Assembly: GCF_000224145.3 (NCBI RefSeq)
Contig: NC_020176.2
Span: forward strand, 1,240,693 to 1,304,692
Length of the DNA: 64,000 bases
Source of the DNA: Ciona intestinalis
Taxonomy: Eukaryota > Chordata > Ascidiacea > Phlebobranchia > Cionidae
Direction: 5' to 3'
Positions 1-12,400 of this stretch are shown here, in pieces (within the stretch, counting starts at the first letter, position 1; each line of letters begins with the position of its first letter). Below the pieces are notes generated by a model. That model saw only the letters and a list, made by a program, of their open reading frames with translations, ran no database searches and had not been told where the DNA came from. The position numbers and the translations under genes were made by a program.

Positions 1-11
1 ACAAAACTTAG

Positions 12-75
12 GGGGCAAAACATAAAGGCAAAACATAAAGGCAAAACATAAGAGCAAAACATGAGAGAAAAACAT
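12..75. repeat. Short tandem repeat, 12-13 bp unit
   Basis: About five imperfect copies of a unit like AGGCAAAACATA lie side by side at the left edge of the window. It is a simple minisatellite. A fragment of a SINE head (GGCGCCGTAGCTCGG) follows it at about 81-95. Confidence 0.8.
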
Positions 76-114
76 CGTTCGGCGCCGTAGCTCGGTTTAA
101 AAATCCACAAGACT

Positions 115-828
115 ACAATATGGGGAAAACGGGACAAAAAGTTGGAATAGTTTCATATAGTAAGCTATTCTGCAGCTAGTAGTTAACCTACAGCAATGGC
201 CGACTGTGATACTTTCTTTGCCATGTAAACTTTATGTAGCCTATATAACGTTAAAACGATTTTATTTTTCGGTGTTTTTATCTTAAATTAAAGCCGTATT
301 ATTCCATGCCAATTTTCCTCATGTTTATATAGTAAGGGGGGAAGATGAGACACCTTTAGCACAGAATATTCAAATATCCTGATCGTGTTTTAAACAATTA
401 TAACACTATAGTCTATGGGAGTCGTTAGGGTACGGTTTTAAAATTATTTTAGTTTTCTTTGTTTACTACTAAATGTGACGAGAAAATAGAATGATGAGGT
501 GTCCCATCTTCCCCCACTCTACTATATTTTAGCTTTTTTTACAAAGCTAAAACTTGCTTTGAGAGACAAAATCAAACTGTACAAAATATTTCAGACTATT
601 TAATTATTCTACGATATTGGATTAAAAATGCAAACGCGCAATAAAACTACACAATTTTGGGAGTTTTAATGATATATGATTCGGCAAGCATTAAATAATG
701 CTGTAGTCGTTTATTTAACACCGATTTTATTACCACAGTTATCGCACTTTGTTGGACGGTTAGAATACTGTCCAATAATACTGTAACAAAAGGTAGTCCC
801 GTCTTCCCCCATCCTACCATATACCGAC
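115..828. mobile_element. MITE-like element with a second MITE inserted in it
   Basis: The left end TATGGGGAAAACGGGAC is matched in inverted form by the right end near 806-828 (CCCGTCTTCCCCCATCC). The interior aligns by eye with a second copy at about 11265-11672. That copy lacks the stretch 329-526, so 329-526 is a later insertion. No coding capacity was seen, so this is a non-autonomous DNA element. The superfamily is not assignable by eye. Confidence 0.7.
329..526 (+). mobile_element. Nested short MITE (GGGGAAGATGGGACACC family)
   Basis: This is a roughly 198-bp copy of the window's most frequent small element. The left terminus contains GGGGGGAAGATGAGACACC and the right terminus is GGTGTCCCATCTTCCCCC, an inverted repeat. 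It is flanked by TATA on both sides, a likely target-site duplication. It sits inside the larger element at 115-828. Other copies: 25462-25618, 26848-27030, 27205-27402, 29003-29160, 30110-30212 and 30533-30784. Confidence 0.8.
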
Positions 829-1194
829 TCTGATAAACCGATCGTTAACTAATTGAAAATTATGCTGTTTTAATCATAAATATATATTATGTAAGAATCG
901 AGATGTGGGAATAACTCTCCGACGAAAACACAAACCACTCACGTGTCCAACAGCTGATCGACGAAAACGGATCTACAACGCCACTAACGTGCCCAACAAA
1001 AAGTTGAATTCCCCCAATAATTCCACATCTATTGAAAGAGGAACGAGTTCAATCTCTTTACTGACTACAGAGTTGTTAAAATTACGTTAGCTTTATTTAC
1101 AAACGTGTGACAACATTTATAACTTGTGTTTTTCAGATAAACTAATTTTTGCTAAGGTGTTTGTTTTGTGTCCCACTGTCCCTTAACCAGAACC

Positions 1195-3714
1195 ATGGTG
1201 AAGGAGGAAAATGCCCCATCGAGCATCGAGGTTGTTATTGTTGTGGAGGCAACTTCAAACATGGTCAGTCACTGGGATTTACTTAAAAAACAATATATCT
1301 TGCCAGCTGTCAATCATTTTCACCAACAAACCAACACCAGTGATGAACTTTTTACAAGCGCCAATGGCAACCGATACGGACTGGTATTGTTTCATGCCGC
1401 TGATGTAGTACCTCAATCCTTAAGCCAATGTTTTCCTCCAACAAGGAATGTCCACACATTCATTAAGACATTGGATGCCATAAAATTTGGTGGTGGAGGT
1501 GGTGAGCAGTACAGTCATATTAATGAAGGACTGGCAACTTCTCTTCAACTTTTTAATGAGTTCTCAGGCACCCAAAGTGACCCCCAAGTAACTAAACTAT
1601 GTTTCATTGTGTCAAATACTCCGCCATACCAACTGCCATGCGTTGAAAGTTTTGAGTATGCTGGTTTGACTCTGAATCAAATTACAGACAAACTGAGTGA
1701 GAATGGGGTGAGCATTTCCGTAATATCACCAAGAAATATTGTTGAGCTGCAACAGGTATTTTTACGCGGCAACAGCAATCAACCTTCACTGATGAATTAC
1801 GCTCAAGACAGAAGACATCTCGTGCTCATTTCTGGTTTCCGACTTCCCACAGAAAGAGAGCGAGTTCCTGTAACAGAAATTGTTCCTGAAAACATAGTCA
1901 GTGTAAAAAAAGAAGACACAATGATGGAAGTATCAAGTCCTGTGGTGGACGGGTCAAGTGATCTTCAAATAAATCAACCAGAAGCTCCTGTTATACCTAA
2001 TACAAGTCTGCCCACCGAATCATCCCAGTTTAACACATCTTCCATGCAACCTATTACAGTGTCAGACACTATGACGAAAACCTCGGCTGTTGCAACACAA
2101 AACATACAACCCCAGCAAATATCTCAAACACCAAGTAGCATGATGCAACCAATGCTGACTACGGCATCAACATCTTCGGTAACAAATCCAATAAGAAATA
2201 TTGCTTCAGGCGATTCTTTGTCACAGATTAGTTCACAACCAAGCTTCCAAAGTGTTGTCCCTCAACCCAGTATTAACACATTTCCCAGCACATCTGGTAA
2301 CACCGATCCCAACCCCAGCTCCACTGCTGATTCTCCTTACGCTGCAGCGAAGAAAGAAGCCCAGCGTGTTGTGCAAATAGCCCAAAAAGGTTCAGCACCA
2401 AAGATTATATGGAATGGGGCACTTGAATGGAAACAAACCAGGCGACAACCAGGTACTGCTCAAGGGCAAGCTGTCCCTCGTATAGTTCATACTGTTCGCT
2501 GTCAAATAATTCAGCAGCAAAGTAATCCAACCCCAGAAATTGATACAAATGGCTGGCCCCAAAAGTTGATGGTGCAATTTATTCCACAGAGCTTTTTGTC
2601 GCATCAAGCTGTACATATGCAGTTACAGCCACGTTTGTATCGTACAGTAAACTTCAACTTGTCTCCTCCCAATGTTGCACAACAGCTAATGATGCAACTG
2701 CAGAAAAATGTTGTTGGATTCATTACTATCACTAACACACAAAAGCCGTCAGAAATGAAAGACGTTATTCTAATGTTTTTCAAAAACAAAGACAATAAAA
2801 AGCAGTTTATTGGACTCATTCCACCTGATCCAAACGCACTGATGACTGCTATTAAAGCCAGTATTAGCGCTGTAAGGGAAAGATCACAAAATCAAACAGC
2901 AGCTTCAGAAACAGGCACAGTACACAGCATGAACACCATGACACCTGCCACGAGTTCCAATCTAGAAATACAAGGGCAACCTAATGCCCTACCTGGAACA
3001 ACCAATCAACAACTTTCTATGCAACAAAACTTTAACAGAGTGCAACCTCAGCAACAAAAGCCAAATACTGGAAGCATCCAGTTTCAACAACCTCGGCCCC
3101 AATATCATGTACAGCAGAATATATCACAAGGAATGCAAATGTCAATGGCTAACCCAGTGTCTCGCTTAAATCAACCTATCCAGCAAGGACATAGGATGTC
3201 CGGCATGACTATTTCTCCAACACAACAAAACCAGCAGCAGCGTATAACAGTGAGACAAAAAGGAATACTTATGAGAAATCATATGCAGGATCCAAGCATG
3301 TTAGCTGGTGGTACAAGGAACACTGTAAATGCAACATTGCCCAACCAAATTAGTGGCAACTTGCCTCCTGGAAATGCTGGCACATCTATGATGACGAACC
3401 AAAGAGTTATGCCACCTGGAGGTGGTGGTTTGAACATTCCAAACAAACCGAATGTGGTTCGTATGCAAATGCACAACATGCGTAATATTAACATGGGAGG
3501 TGGTGGCATGCATGAACAAACACAGCTCAGACATTTGTTAAGAAATGACAACACTCAGCAAGCTGGTGGGCTTAATATAAGAACAGGAGATAACACGGCC
3601 ATGCAGCAACCTGCACAAAGTAATTTACCAGTTCAGCAACAACAGACATACATGCAAAGACCAAACCTAATGCCTGGCATGCAAAATAATCAAAACAATC
3701 AAAGAAGGTATTGA
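1195..3714 (+). CDS. MED25: Mediator complex subunit 25
   Basis: MED25 is a nuclear subunit of Mediator, the bridge between DNA-bound activators and RNA polymerase II. The 839-residue frame has the family's order. A von Willebrand A-like domain spans about residues 8-215 (motifs IKFGGGGGEQYSHINEGL, SNTPPYQLPCVES and the RRHLVLISG strand). A low-complexity Ser/Thr/Gln linker follows. The activator-interacting ACID/PTOV domain covers about 400-560 (IIWNGALEWKQ to LIPPDPNALM). A Gln/Met/Asn/Gly-rich tail ends the protein. I chose the ATG at 1195 because the frame further upstream opens only on a GTG at 1168 and because CCTTAACCAG at 1181-1190 looks like a splice acceptor four bases before the ATG, serving either a 5' UTR intron or spliced-leader trans-splicing. 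The coding region is one uninterrupted exon, unlike the intron-rich genes around it. A candidate polyadenylation signal AATAAA is at 3951. Identification is firm. Confidence 0.96.
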   Translation: MVKEENAPSSIEVVIVVEATSNMVSHWDLLKKQYILPAVNHFHQQTNTSDELFTSANGNRYGLVLFHAADVVPQSLSQCFPPTRNVHTFIKTLDAIKFGGGGGEQYSHINEGLATSLQLFNEFSGTQSDPQVTKLCFIVSNTPPYQLPCVESFEYAGLTLNQITDKLSENGVSISVISPRNIVELQQVFLRGNSNQPSLMNYAQDRRHLVLISGFRLPTERERVPVTEIVPENIVSVKKEDTMMEVSSPVVDGSSDLQINQPEAPVIPNTSLPTESSQFNTSSMQPITVSDTMTKTSAVATQNIQPQQISQTPSSMMQPMLTTASTSSVTNPIRNIASGDSLSQISSQPSFQSVVPQPSINTFPSTSGNTDPNPSSTADSPYAAAKKEAQRVVQIAQKGSAPKIIWNGALEWKQTRRQPGTAQGQAVPRIVHTVRCQIIQQQSNPTPEIDTNGWPQKLMVQFIPQSFLSHQAVHMQLQPRLYRTVNFNLSPPNVAQQLMMQLQKNVVGFITITNTQKPSEMKDVILMFFKNKDNKKQFIGLIPPDPNALMTAIKASISAVRERSQNQTAASETGTVHSMNTMTPATSSNLEIQGQPNALPGTTNQQLSMQQNFNRVQPQQQKPNTGSIQFQQPRPQYHVQQNISQGMQMSMANPVSRLNQPIQQGHRMSGMTISPTQQNQQQRITVRQKGILMRNHMQDPSMLAGGTRNTVNATLPNQISGNLPPGNAGTSMMTNQRVMPPGGGGLNIPNKPNVVRMQMHNMRNINMGGGGMHEQTQLRHLLRNDNTQQAGGLNIRTGDNTAMQQPAQSNLPVQQQQTYMQRPNLMPGMQNNQNNQRRY

Positions 3715-3950
3715 GTGTTTGTTCCAAGATCGTAATAATGCTATTTTCTATTATTTACACTTTGTTTTTTAATTAATGATAAAAGATTATGTGTTTATAA
3801 AGTTTTACTGATATATATCAAGATAAAACTTGAACAGATGTTACAGAGAACTTTTTGTTTTGTTGCAATCATGCTTTATTTTTTCTTTTTGTCTCTTCGA
3901 ATCAACGATGGTCAACAAATGAAATATGTTTAATTATGTTTAAAACTTGT

Positions 3951-3956
3951 AATAAA
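3951..3956 (+). terminator. Candidate polyadenylation signal of MED25
   Basis: AATAAA about 240 bases after the MED25 stop codon, in the convergent gap before the protease gene. No other feature was seen in 3715-4307. Confidence 0.5.
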
Positions 3957-4307
3957 ATTACCCATCTTATTAACGGCTTCTGGTAAAGCTGTTCACTTTC
4001 TGCTCTGTGTGTGTATGTCAAAAACTGATGCTTAGTCTTACTCTTCGCAACGTTAAATCACATGAAAAGATGATATACATCAGCGTTGCTTTAACTAAAC
4101 AACCAATATATCAATAAAATTTTAGAATTTTGTTTATAAAAGTAAACCAATACACATATACATAACAATACAAAACTGATTTGCATGAGTAGCATTTGAC
4201 TTTTAATGGTATTTTTTGTTAAATGTACAGTACATAATTTCTAAAACAAACAAGTTTTTTAGAAAGTTAAAATATGTTTTCAATTTATATACAAACAAAT
4301 GTAGCAC

Positions 4308-7300
4308 TTAAACGACGCGAAATTGGGCAGAAAATCCACGCTTTGTAACTGTGTTATCACTCTGAAATACGAGTTTAAACTTCAACTTTGAACCTTCATT
4401 CCTGGGTTTGGCGAGAGTAATCTGGGAAGGAATGTTGCTGCCACAGTATGAACCTGAAAATTATAATAAGAAATAATTTAGGAATGTACCAGAGTTAAAA
4501 CTTTACATAAAAGCCTCGGCTTGGCATATCCCCTAGCAATATTATTCTGAAAAAGCTAGAGTAGGTACTTAGGCCAGTAAAACAACTAGTGATAATTACT
4601 ACTGAGAAATGTTTTTTGGATGTTTAAAATTTGCTGTGCTCTCCTTTTACATCGATTTGGTTCATTTAAAAATTTCTAGACCAGAGGCCTATCATTGGAC
4701 ATACTCGAAAACTAATTAAACCTGTTTATTATTTTAATGGTTTATACTTTACTAGCACTGTATTAAATTTGATTTGTCAAGTTATATAATTTGTGATTGA
4801 AATGCCTCCTGTGTAAATTGCCATAACCTTGACTCTACTAATGGGCAGTAAATTAACAGTTTCAAGTGTTGAAATGTGATAGCAATCTACCATAAAATCG
4901 AAAGGCAGCACTGACTTTTTTACACAAGAGAGAACTGACATCATTCACTAATAACTTTAAATAGTATTTTTCGAAAAAAAGTATCACGTATTGCAACTTT
5001 TCATTTCCTGTCAGTCAGCGTCAAAACTTGAGGGCATGACCTGGATATTGAGGTCAAACGTGGTTTACATCATTCTGCTAACCAGTTACTATATCAGGTT
5101 TCCTACAGTAGTAACAACCAACAACAACTAACTACTCCTTGCCTTAAATCTTAGGACCACATGTATTTAGAAAGCAAATTTTAGAACCCTTATCTTTTGT
5201 ATCACAGATATATTTTAGCTATTTTTAATATTATGTTAAAAGCTGTTTTTTCATGTGTCTTTATATAACAGGTAAAGGCAGATGCAAAAGATCCTATTAA
5301 CTTACCCACTAATATATCATAGTTTGTTCCAGTGTATATGTTGAGTTTATCAAACCTACACGTTCCATCTACTCCATTTTCAAGTTCAAAATCATCAAAA
5401 GAAATAACGGCTGTGGCAGTAGGTGAACTTACTTGAGACAACTACAGAAAACGTAAAATAACAGATTTAGAAGTTGGAAGTTACATGTTGTTACAATTCC
5501 CATAACATGCAAATATTCATAGCTTTCCAATCTCTGTTTTTCTCATAGCTGCTCCAAATATGACGATTTCCGAGAAAAAATTGTTAAGGTTATTTTCCGA
5601 GAAAAAAATGTTAAGGTTATTTGAAACTGAACATCAAAGTAATCTGATCGTAACTATTTGATAAAAAAGATCCTATTTATAACGTGCAACAATACACAGA
5701 GCTTGGGTACAACTAAAGTTTAAAACAAATTTAATTATTCTTTATAAAAAATGGTATTACATCATACATGATTGTATCACATTTATATAACATTCTGTTT
5801 GGGCATTTTTTGTTTTAATCGCATGTAAACTGATTTGGGTTTTCCATATAAGGAATCACACATTTTGCCAGCATAGTCAAGTGTTGTAACCCCTAAAAAA
5901 AGAAGTTCCATTCTATATGTAAAACATGTGAAACTTTAATAACACCAATAACAGCAAATACACCCTGTGGTATATAAGTATAAACCACAAAAGTTGAATA
6001 TTCCAACTCACATCAACTTCCCATGAACAAACTTGGCTGTTTGGATATGAACCAGAACCTCCAGAAAAACCAGGACTGCTAAAGTTTCCCGACAATCGAT
6101 CATTTAGTTTGATGCCAGAATACCGACATGGGTTATGGTTGGTTACTGGTACAATTTCTGAAAACATATGCTTGTTATGAACACCGGTAAAATGTGGTAA
6201 TGCAATGGATAGAAGACTTTATGTTACCAAATAGAATGAATTAAATCATTTTATATTACATAGCAGCACTAAAGCAGTCATTATAACATAGAAGTTCTGT
6301 TTCATACACCTTGTTTTTCAGTGTAAAACATTTAGAAAAATTAAAATAAACCACTGGGTCTAGTGACCCTTAGGTACAAGATATTTAAAACACAATAAAA
6401 GGTTTTAAATACTTACTTAAAGTTTGGTTCAACCAGTTGAAGTATTCTGAAACTCTGGTGTAAACGCCTGCAAACCCTGGCAATGCACATCCCTTGCCCC
6501 ATGATACTATACCTGCAACAACACGGGGTGTACCTGGCCCATTTCTGTGGCATGTTAGAGGTCCCCCACTGTCACCCTACATTATGAAAACATTTTATAT
6601 TTGTTATACAGCAAGGCCCATCTGGGATTTGGAAAAGAGTTACGCAACTAGTCGACTACGTGGCACCCGAATAAAATAAGGATTACCGCCTACCTAGGTT
6701 TAAAGATCAATGCTGCTACCATTGTTGGCATGTGAGTCCTTGGGCAATACAATTAACAGTGATTAACTCTTCAGTTGCTTACTAATGGATCAACCAAACA
6801 AAAGCTACAGCCCACTAAGTTAGCGAACATAAATAACCATGTTATCTCTAGTTTAATTCATATATATTTAAACAAAAAAATTTAAAAGGAAATATTTGTA
6901 AAAGTCTATCAAGAACAAAACTTAGAAGAAAGTTTACAAGGAACTGAATAAAGACGGGATACGGCTTTGATAAACCAGAGAAAAAAGTGAAGAAATATTG
7001 ATAACATGCAATTGGTAAAACATCTTGGAACACCATAACAAATTACCTGACATGTATCTTTGACTCCCGATAAATCACCAGCGCATAAAACTTTTGATGT
7101 GATTCTACTGGCAACGCCTGCTTGTGGGTGGTGGATGGTTTCACACGATTTCTGATGCAGAATCGGGATATCTACTTTCCTCAGTTGATCAGATTTTGTG
7201 ATAGGCGACTCATAACCCCACCCTTTAGTAAATAAGTTTGTAAATATTTATTTGTGTAGCTGAGATCTATTAGTTGTTACGGTTAAAATAAGCTTGTCTT

Positions 7301-8952
7301 TTGCCAATTACAGTAATTTTCAAGCATTATTCTGTGAAACAGAAGTCTTTTGCGACTGATTGTGAATTGTCTTACAATGCTGATGTTTAGATTAGTTTAG
7401 TATTGTTCATCAATATTTAATTTTTATGTACACAATCACTAACTATCAGATTGTATGAAATTACAAGATGATGTCTTTTACTATTTATAACTTACCAGCT
7501 ACTTGACATTCTGTATAAGGATACGGCATTTCATCAAACATAGGTAGACATACTGGTACAATGTATTGGTTAAGTTCAAAAGGTATGTCCATCTCTGTTT
7601 AAAAGAGTCTGATAAGTTAAAAGAACAAAAAAAAGTTAAAGTAAAACATTCAAAAAGCCTGTACATCTAAGTTAAAATATGACATTACAAATTTTTAGGG
7701 CTGTAAAAAAAATTCCAATAAAATTTTAGTTTTTAGTCGGTGTAAGTAAATTAAAATTGAAACATCTCACCTAATAATACGATATCATTGGCTAAGGTAG
7801 CTGCGTCAAAGTTTGGGTGACTAATATATCGTATTACATAGCGTAGTTGCTCATGCGTATCTTGTATTGTGACATCATGATCACCAGCTATTGCAGTATA
7901 TTCTTTATTGGAGTTTGGGTTCAATAACCTGAAATTCAATGAAATCAGTGTCATAGGCGCCAAACTTTTTAGAATGCAGGGGAGTCAGGGATAGTGAGAC
8001 GTGCATTCTTTTTAAACCAAAATTGATGCCAGTGTTCACAGATTAAAGCAGTGCAAGTTTGATGTGCGTGCTTAGTATACCTTTTGTTCATTGAAAAATA
8101 GTTTATTATCCAAACATACATACCTGGCTAGAATGCAATGGGCGGCTGTCATTATCCATTTATCTTTCACCAGTGATGCGCCACATTTTCTCCTTCTGTG
8201 TTGCCGAATGTTTAAAAAAATGTTAATTTGTGATTTATATCACTGAAATACATGTATATATAGATAGGCTATATAAGTATAACAAGGGTTTATAAAAAAA
8301 CTAAAATAATTTAGCGCAGTAAAAAATACAAATTAAACCTAAAACAAAATAATAGATTGTAACAAATTCAGTAAAATTTAAACACACCCATTTTCAAGCA
8401 GATTTATTTGCCATGGTACAGATCCGTATGAAGCAAAAGTTCCTCCAAATATTCTGTTTCTTCTGATAGCTGCCACAGCTGGTGTGGTCCCGCATCCAAA
8501 TTGCTGACATTCTGAGGAAATAAATGTTAGTTTTAATCTATTTATCTTCGCTGGCTGGGGCAGGAATAACGTGTTTGACTGTTTCACACACCTCATGCCT
8601 GCTTGGAAATTTCCACATATTTAACTTACTTTTTAACAGATCGTTAAAAAATTTAAACATTCAAAAAGGAACCACTGGATTGGAGTAATTGTTGTTAAGT
8701 GGTAGCTTAAACACACATATGCTCACATAGGAAGCACCATTAAAAACTCATATACAATAAAATAAAGCCACGCCATGCTCTAATCACTGTGTAGCTATGA
8801 ACTGTGAGAAAGAGTTATCAAAAGTAATATTAAGATAATATATCAGATCTTTAATCAGCCTTTTAGAAACGCTATGGCTGTTAAGTGAACTTACCTGTAA
8901 TTTTTAGAACAGACACAAATAACACCAAAACTAACTTTAATATATGCAGCAT
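4308..8952 (-). CDS. Secreted trypsin-like serine protease with C-terminal CUB domain
   Basis: Ten exons on the minus strand (8952-8895, 8511-8388, 8195-8124, 7928-7771, 7594-7496, 7222-7047, 6576-6417, 6157-6012, 5441-5306, 4453-4308) join in phase at GT-AG sites to give 424 residues. The first exon encodes a hydrophobic signal peptide ([19 protein letters not shown]). A short Cys-containing propeptide leads to the activation site R-IFGG. The catalytic triad is intact: His in WIMTAAHC, Asp in NDIVLL, Ser in GDSGGPL. The residue six before the Ser is Asp (DTCQGDSGGP), predicting cleavage after Arg or Lys. A CUB domain begins near residue 290 (NPCRYSG) and ends GFSAQFRVV. Ovochymase-type proteases share this protease-CUB layout, but I cannot name an orthologue. 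Expected to be secreted and activated by cleavage. One intron carries a SINE fragment at 6690-6800. Confidence 0.9.
5567..5620. repeat. 27-bp tandem duplication in an intron
   Basis: TTTCCGAGAAAAAA followed by a TTAAGGTTAT stretch occurs twice in direct succession, inside the intron between the two CUB exons of the protease gene. Confidence 0.75.
6690..6800 (+). mobile_element. SINE fragment
   Basis: This contains the SINE core seen throughout the window (GCTGCTACCATTGTTGGC, then GTCCTTGGGCAA and CTAATGGAT). It lies in the intron between protease exons 6 and 7. It is diverged and lacks a recognisable tail. Confidence 0.6.
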
Positions 8953-10285
8953 TATACTGTTTAACCTATATAGCCTATGCAACTAGTTGTTTGCAACAGA
9001 AAAAAACTCTTAAATATGCTACACAAGGTATATCACTACACGCATAGCTGAACAGTTGTAATGCAGTTATGTTCTATTTATCCATCTTACTTGTAAAGTG
9101 ATTTATGATGTCATTAGTGACTCATATCATGAGAGCAACCTGCGTAACATGCCCGATTAAGGTAACTATTTAACCATTTCCGTTTTATTTGAAGACTCAC
9201 GTTTATAATAAACTTTCACAAAATGTTATTCTAGATTTGGTATTGAAATTAAAATGTGAAACACTTTGTAACACACTTTAAAAAAATGTAACACGTTTAA
9301 GTTATATATGTCCTTTTATATTAGTTTAATGCTAACTTAATCCCAGATCCTTTTTTTAATAAATATATAAAAGTTTTTAAAAGGGGATTAAACCAATAAA
9401 AAATATTGCACATGCTAACACCTAACAGATGACCACAAGATACGAATCAGATTCGCTGAGTTTATTACAGTTATAAAACTGCTGAGTTAGAACATCAGTT
9501 CTCAATATTTCATTAATAATAGCATTATATTAAACCACAGCTAAAGAACATTACGATGTGCTACCCGAGCCAGGCAATAAATCAGTAAATCATGTCATAC
9601 ATTGCTTTACGGTGCAGTTATTATGAAATAATAGCATAATTGAATTATACGAATAGTACCATTTAGTTTAGCTATTTCATAATATTTGTATATATATATA
9701 TTTAAATCAGTTTAAGTAACATTGAAACAAAAATTCTATTGTGTGCAATACACAATCGAAACTTGAGTTAAATTTTCATTTACTTTCATTAGTGTGTCAT
9801 CAAAGAAGTTATAACAGAAGTTATAATTTTATGGACATTCCTGTTACACCTTATCGTTGCTTAGGACTTTTCACGTATGTAGCTTTGTGGAATTGTGGCT
9901 GATCATTACTTTTTTGTTAATATCAATTTTAATCAACCATGACTTAAAATTATACAACCTAAAACAAACATACCATGGGGTGCGAGCAATTGCCATAAGG
10001 TGTCTAAAGTGTCTTGCACTCTTGGAGTCTTGAACCCAGCACATTCTGGATAAGAATTATCACTATGGTATGGTGACTACAAAGCAGTGTGTGGAAAAGC
10101 CGAAATTCAATTTTCATGAATCAGGAGTACCTTGCATATCAAATTTTAGCTAAATCCTGACGACAGACCAAAACAATAGGAAAATCATTCGTGCGTAACG
10201 GTAATCTCTATAAAAACTACCAAGAGAGGAAAGCTGAAATGAGTGAGCACGTACTAAAAAACTGAACATAATACTAATTTACCCT
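8953..10285. other. Intergenic, AT-rich, no gene seen
   Basis: This is the upstream region of the protease gene. There is no convincing exon on either strand. A weak SINE remnant in minus orientation lies near 9975-10060 (AAGTGTCTTGCACTCTTGG). A short TA run lies near 9692-9702. Confidence 0.5.
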
Positions 10286-10287
10286 TT

Positions 10288-10515
10288 TGGCTTCAAGACT
10301 CGTCGCTGCTACCATTGCGGGCGTATGCGTCCTTGTGCAACACATATAACGCCGTTTGTTCTGACCTGGTGGTCACTAATGGGTTGTCCAATGTATCAGC
10401 CACACATATAAAACGACAAGTAAACTGGCACAAAGTGTATAAAACAGAACACCCGTGATATAACGACTGTCGTTTTCCGGCCACGCCAGGAGAAACAACA
10501 CACATTCATTCATTA
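10288..10515 (+). mobile_element. SINE, nearly complete body and tail
   Basis: The core GCTGCTACCATTGCGGGCG and GTCCTTGTGCAACACATA is followed by GTGGTCACTAATGGGTTGTC and the tail ATAAAACAGAACACCCGTG ... ATAACGACTGTCG. This is the same module order as the copy at 21778-22075. A 70-residue minus-strand reading frame over it is a by-product of the repeat. Confidence 0.7.
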
Positions 10516-11264
10516 TACAGGCTTAGTCATAAATCACTTTACTGGGATGCTAACCTAACAGTGCGGTAGGTTCGCAGTCATAGGTTTTTTTATAAGGACC
10601 CAGAACGCAGAAAAGGTAGTTTATTAATTCAAGCAGAAGACCAAAAGTAGTAACTCAGTATTGTTTTTCTCAATGTCACTTCGATATTAGGCATATAGTA
10701 CAATGGAGGAAGATGGTACACTTTAGCATATATTGGAAAAATCAAAAGATGATGTTTTTTGGTTAATACCACGAATTAGTACTATCATTCCTTTATTATT
10801 TGACACCAATTTAATGAAATATAATAAAACACACGAAGAGTTCTTTAGAAATCCGCACAACAAGTGAAATTTTACAAATTCGAAAACACACAGGATAAGA
10901 TGGGACAGTTTGAAATCATTGTTAATTTTGATTATTAGGTGTATTTATCAACAGGAATATACGTAAATAACACGAAATAATACTGTACGTTTGAACGACA
11001 ATGGGTAATGTTCGAATGAACTTTAAATACCAGAAAATCGAATGGAACTATTGATAAAGTTCTTATTTTTGTCGCAAATTGGGTATTACTACTTTGTTTT
11101 TGACACAAGCCATTTCTCATAAATTATCACCAAGTGCAAATGATCAAATTTCGAATATATTTTCCAAATAATATATTTTTATTATTTCAGTATCTTATAG
11201 TTGAATAACCGCTGAGGCAGAAGTTACTAATTTAAAAGCAAATCTTTCAAAGTTTGAAAACATA

Positions 11265-11672
11265 CAAAACTACAATGTAGGGAAAGATGGAAATCTAAAT
11301 TAAAATATGTTTACATTAGCAGTATTCTGCAACTTGTTGTTAACCTACCGACTTTAACAGGCTGTGCTAGTTTCTTTGCTATGTAAACTTCATATATATA
11401 ATATTAAACCGATATTTGTTTTGTTGTTTTTATCTCAAATTAAAGTCATATTGATCCCTGCTTATTTTCTTAATGCTTATGTTCCAGTGTTTTTTTACAA
11501 ACTAAAAGTAGTTTTATGAGACAAAATCAAACTGTACGGAATATTCAAGGTTATTTTATGAAGCTATGAAACTAGTTTATTCGTTTTTCATATTTTTTTT
11601 TAATATTTAAAAACTTTAAACAGCTTTGACGGGCGAAGTCGTGATAATACTGTCGAATAATTCTGTAACCTT
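11265..11672. mobile_element. Second copy of the large MITE, without the nested insertion
   Basis: It aligns by eye with 115-828: the same ACTACAAT start, TATTCTGCA, GTTAACCTAC, TTTCTTTGC(C/T)ATGTAAACTT, GAGACAAAATCAAACTGTAC and AATAATNCTGTAAC. It keeps the uninterrupted junction where 329-526 is inserted in the other copy. Its right terminus is missing. Confidence 0.65.
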
Positions 11673-12400
11673 ATTTTCCTGATTATTGTTAAATGTGGGT
11701 TCGCAAAAAGAAAATTAAAAATCACAGCAATTTACATGCAAAACTCCAGCTAGATACACCAGTATGTGTTAATAATATGCGTTTTTGTTTGTATTTTTTA
11801 TCTTTTAAACATGTTCTTTTATGTTTTTGGTTGGTATACTTGACATTTTCTGTTTATTTACTCTTTAGTCGATTGAGTGTTCAATAGAGTTCGATTCTTT
11901 ATGTGAAGTTTATTATTGTGATAAGATATAACATTAGTAGAAAGTCATTTTTACGCGCAGAAGTGCTTAATTCTTAAAAAATCGCAATGTTTAGATAAAA
12001 AACAGCACCCTGCAATGATAAAATGCTATGACGCGGGGACAATGAATAACAAGACTCGTTGTTTTACAATCTGTTTTTCAACTTGGTCTATACTAACTTT
12101 GATCAAGACCACCCATCAGAGTTTTGCTTCAAACCAGTGTTCATTAATGGACTGTCCAAATTGACGGTCATATAAATCCTTATCCACAGAATATAATTCA
12201 AAGTTTAATTTTAAAAAATAAAGTAATGTATCGAAGTTTGACAAATGTATTTTTTGAAGGCAGCCAAAAGAAAAACATTTGTTTGGCCGAATATAGGGGC
12301 TGTCTGATCCAATACAAATATACGTTACATTTGCAGTGAATGCTTATTGGACCTTGCTCTCTACTGCCCTCTTGGTATTGTTTTGTCTGCACGATTACGG

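Noticed and set aside
1168-1194. Extra nine N-terminal codons for MED25
   Set aside because: They start on GTG, not ATG, and run through an acceptor-like CCTTAACCAG. The first ATG at 1195 fits the family start.
5764-5893. Alternative last exon for the protease, between the two CUB exons
   Set aside because: A possible acceptor exists but the translated tail has no CUB character. The exons at 5441 and 4453 complete the domain in phase.
10293-10505. Minus-strand 70-codon reading frame
   Set aside because: It lies wholly over a SINE copy and resembles frames over other SINE copies.
10690-10905. Further copy of the small MITE
   Set aside because: GGAGGAAGATGGTACAC and ATAAGATGGGACAG resemble the ends, but they are not properly inverted and the interior does not match. 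Too weak to list.
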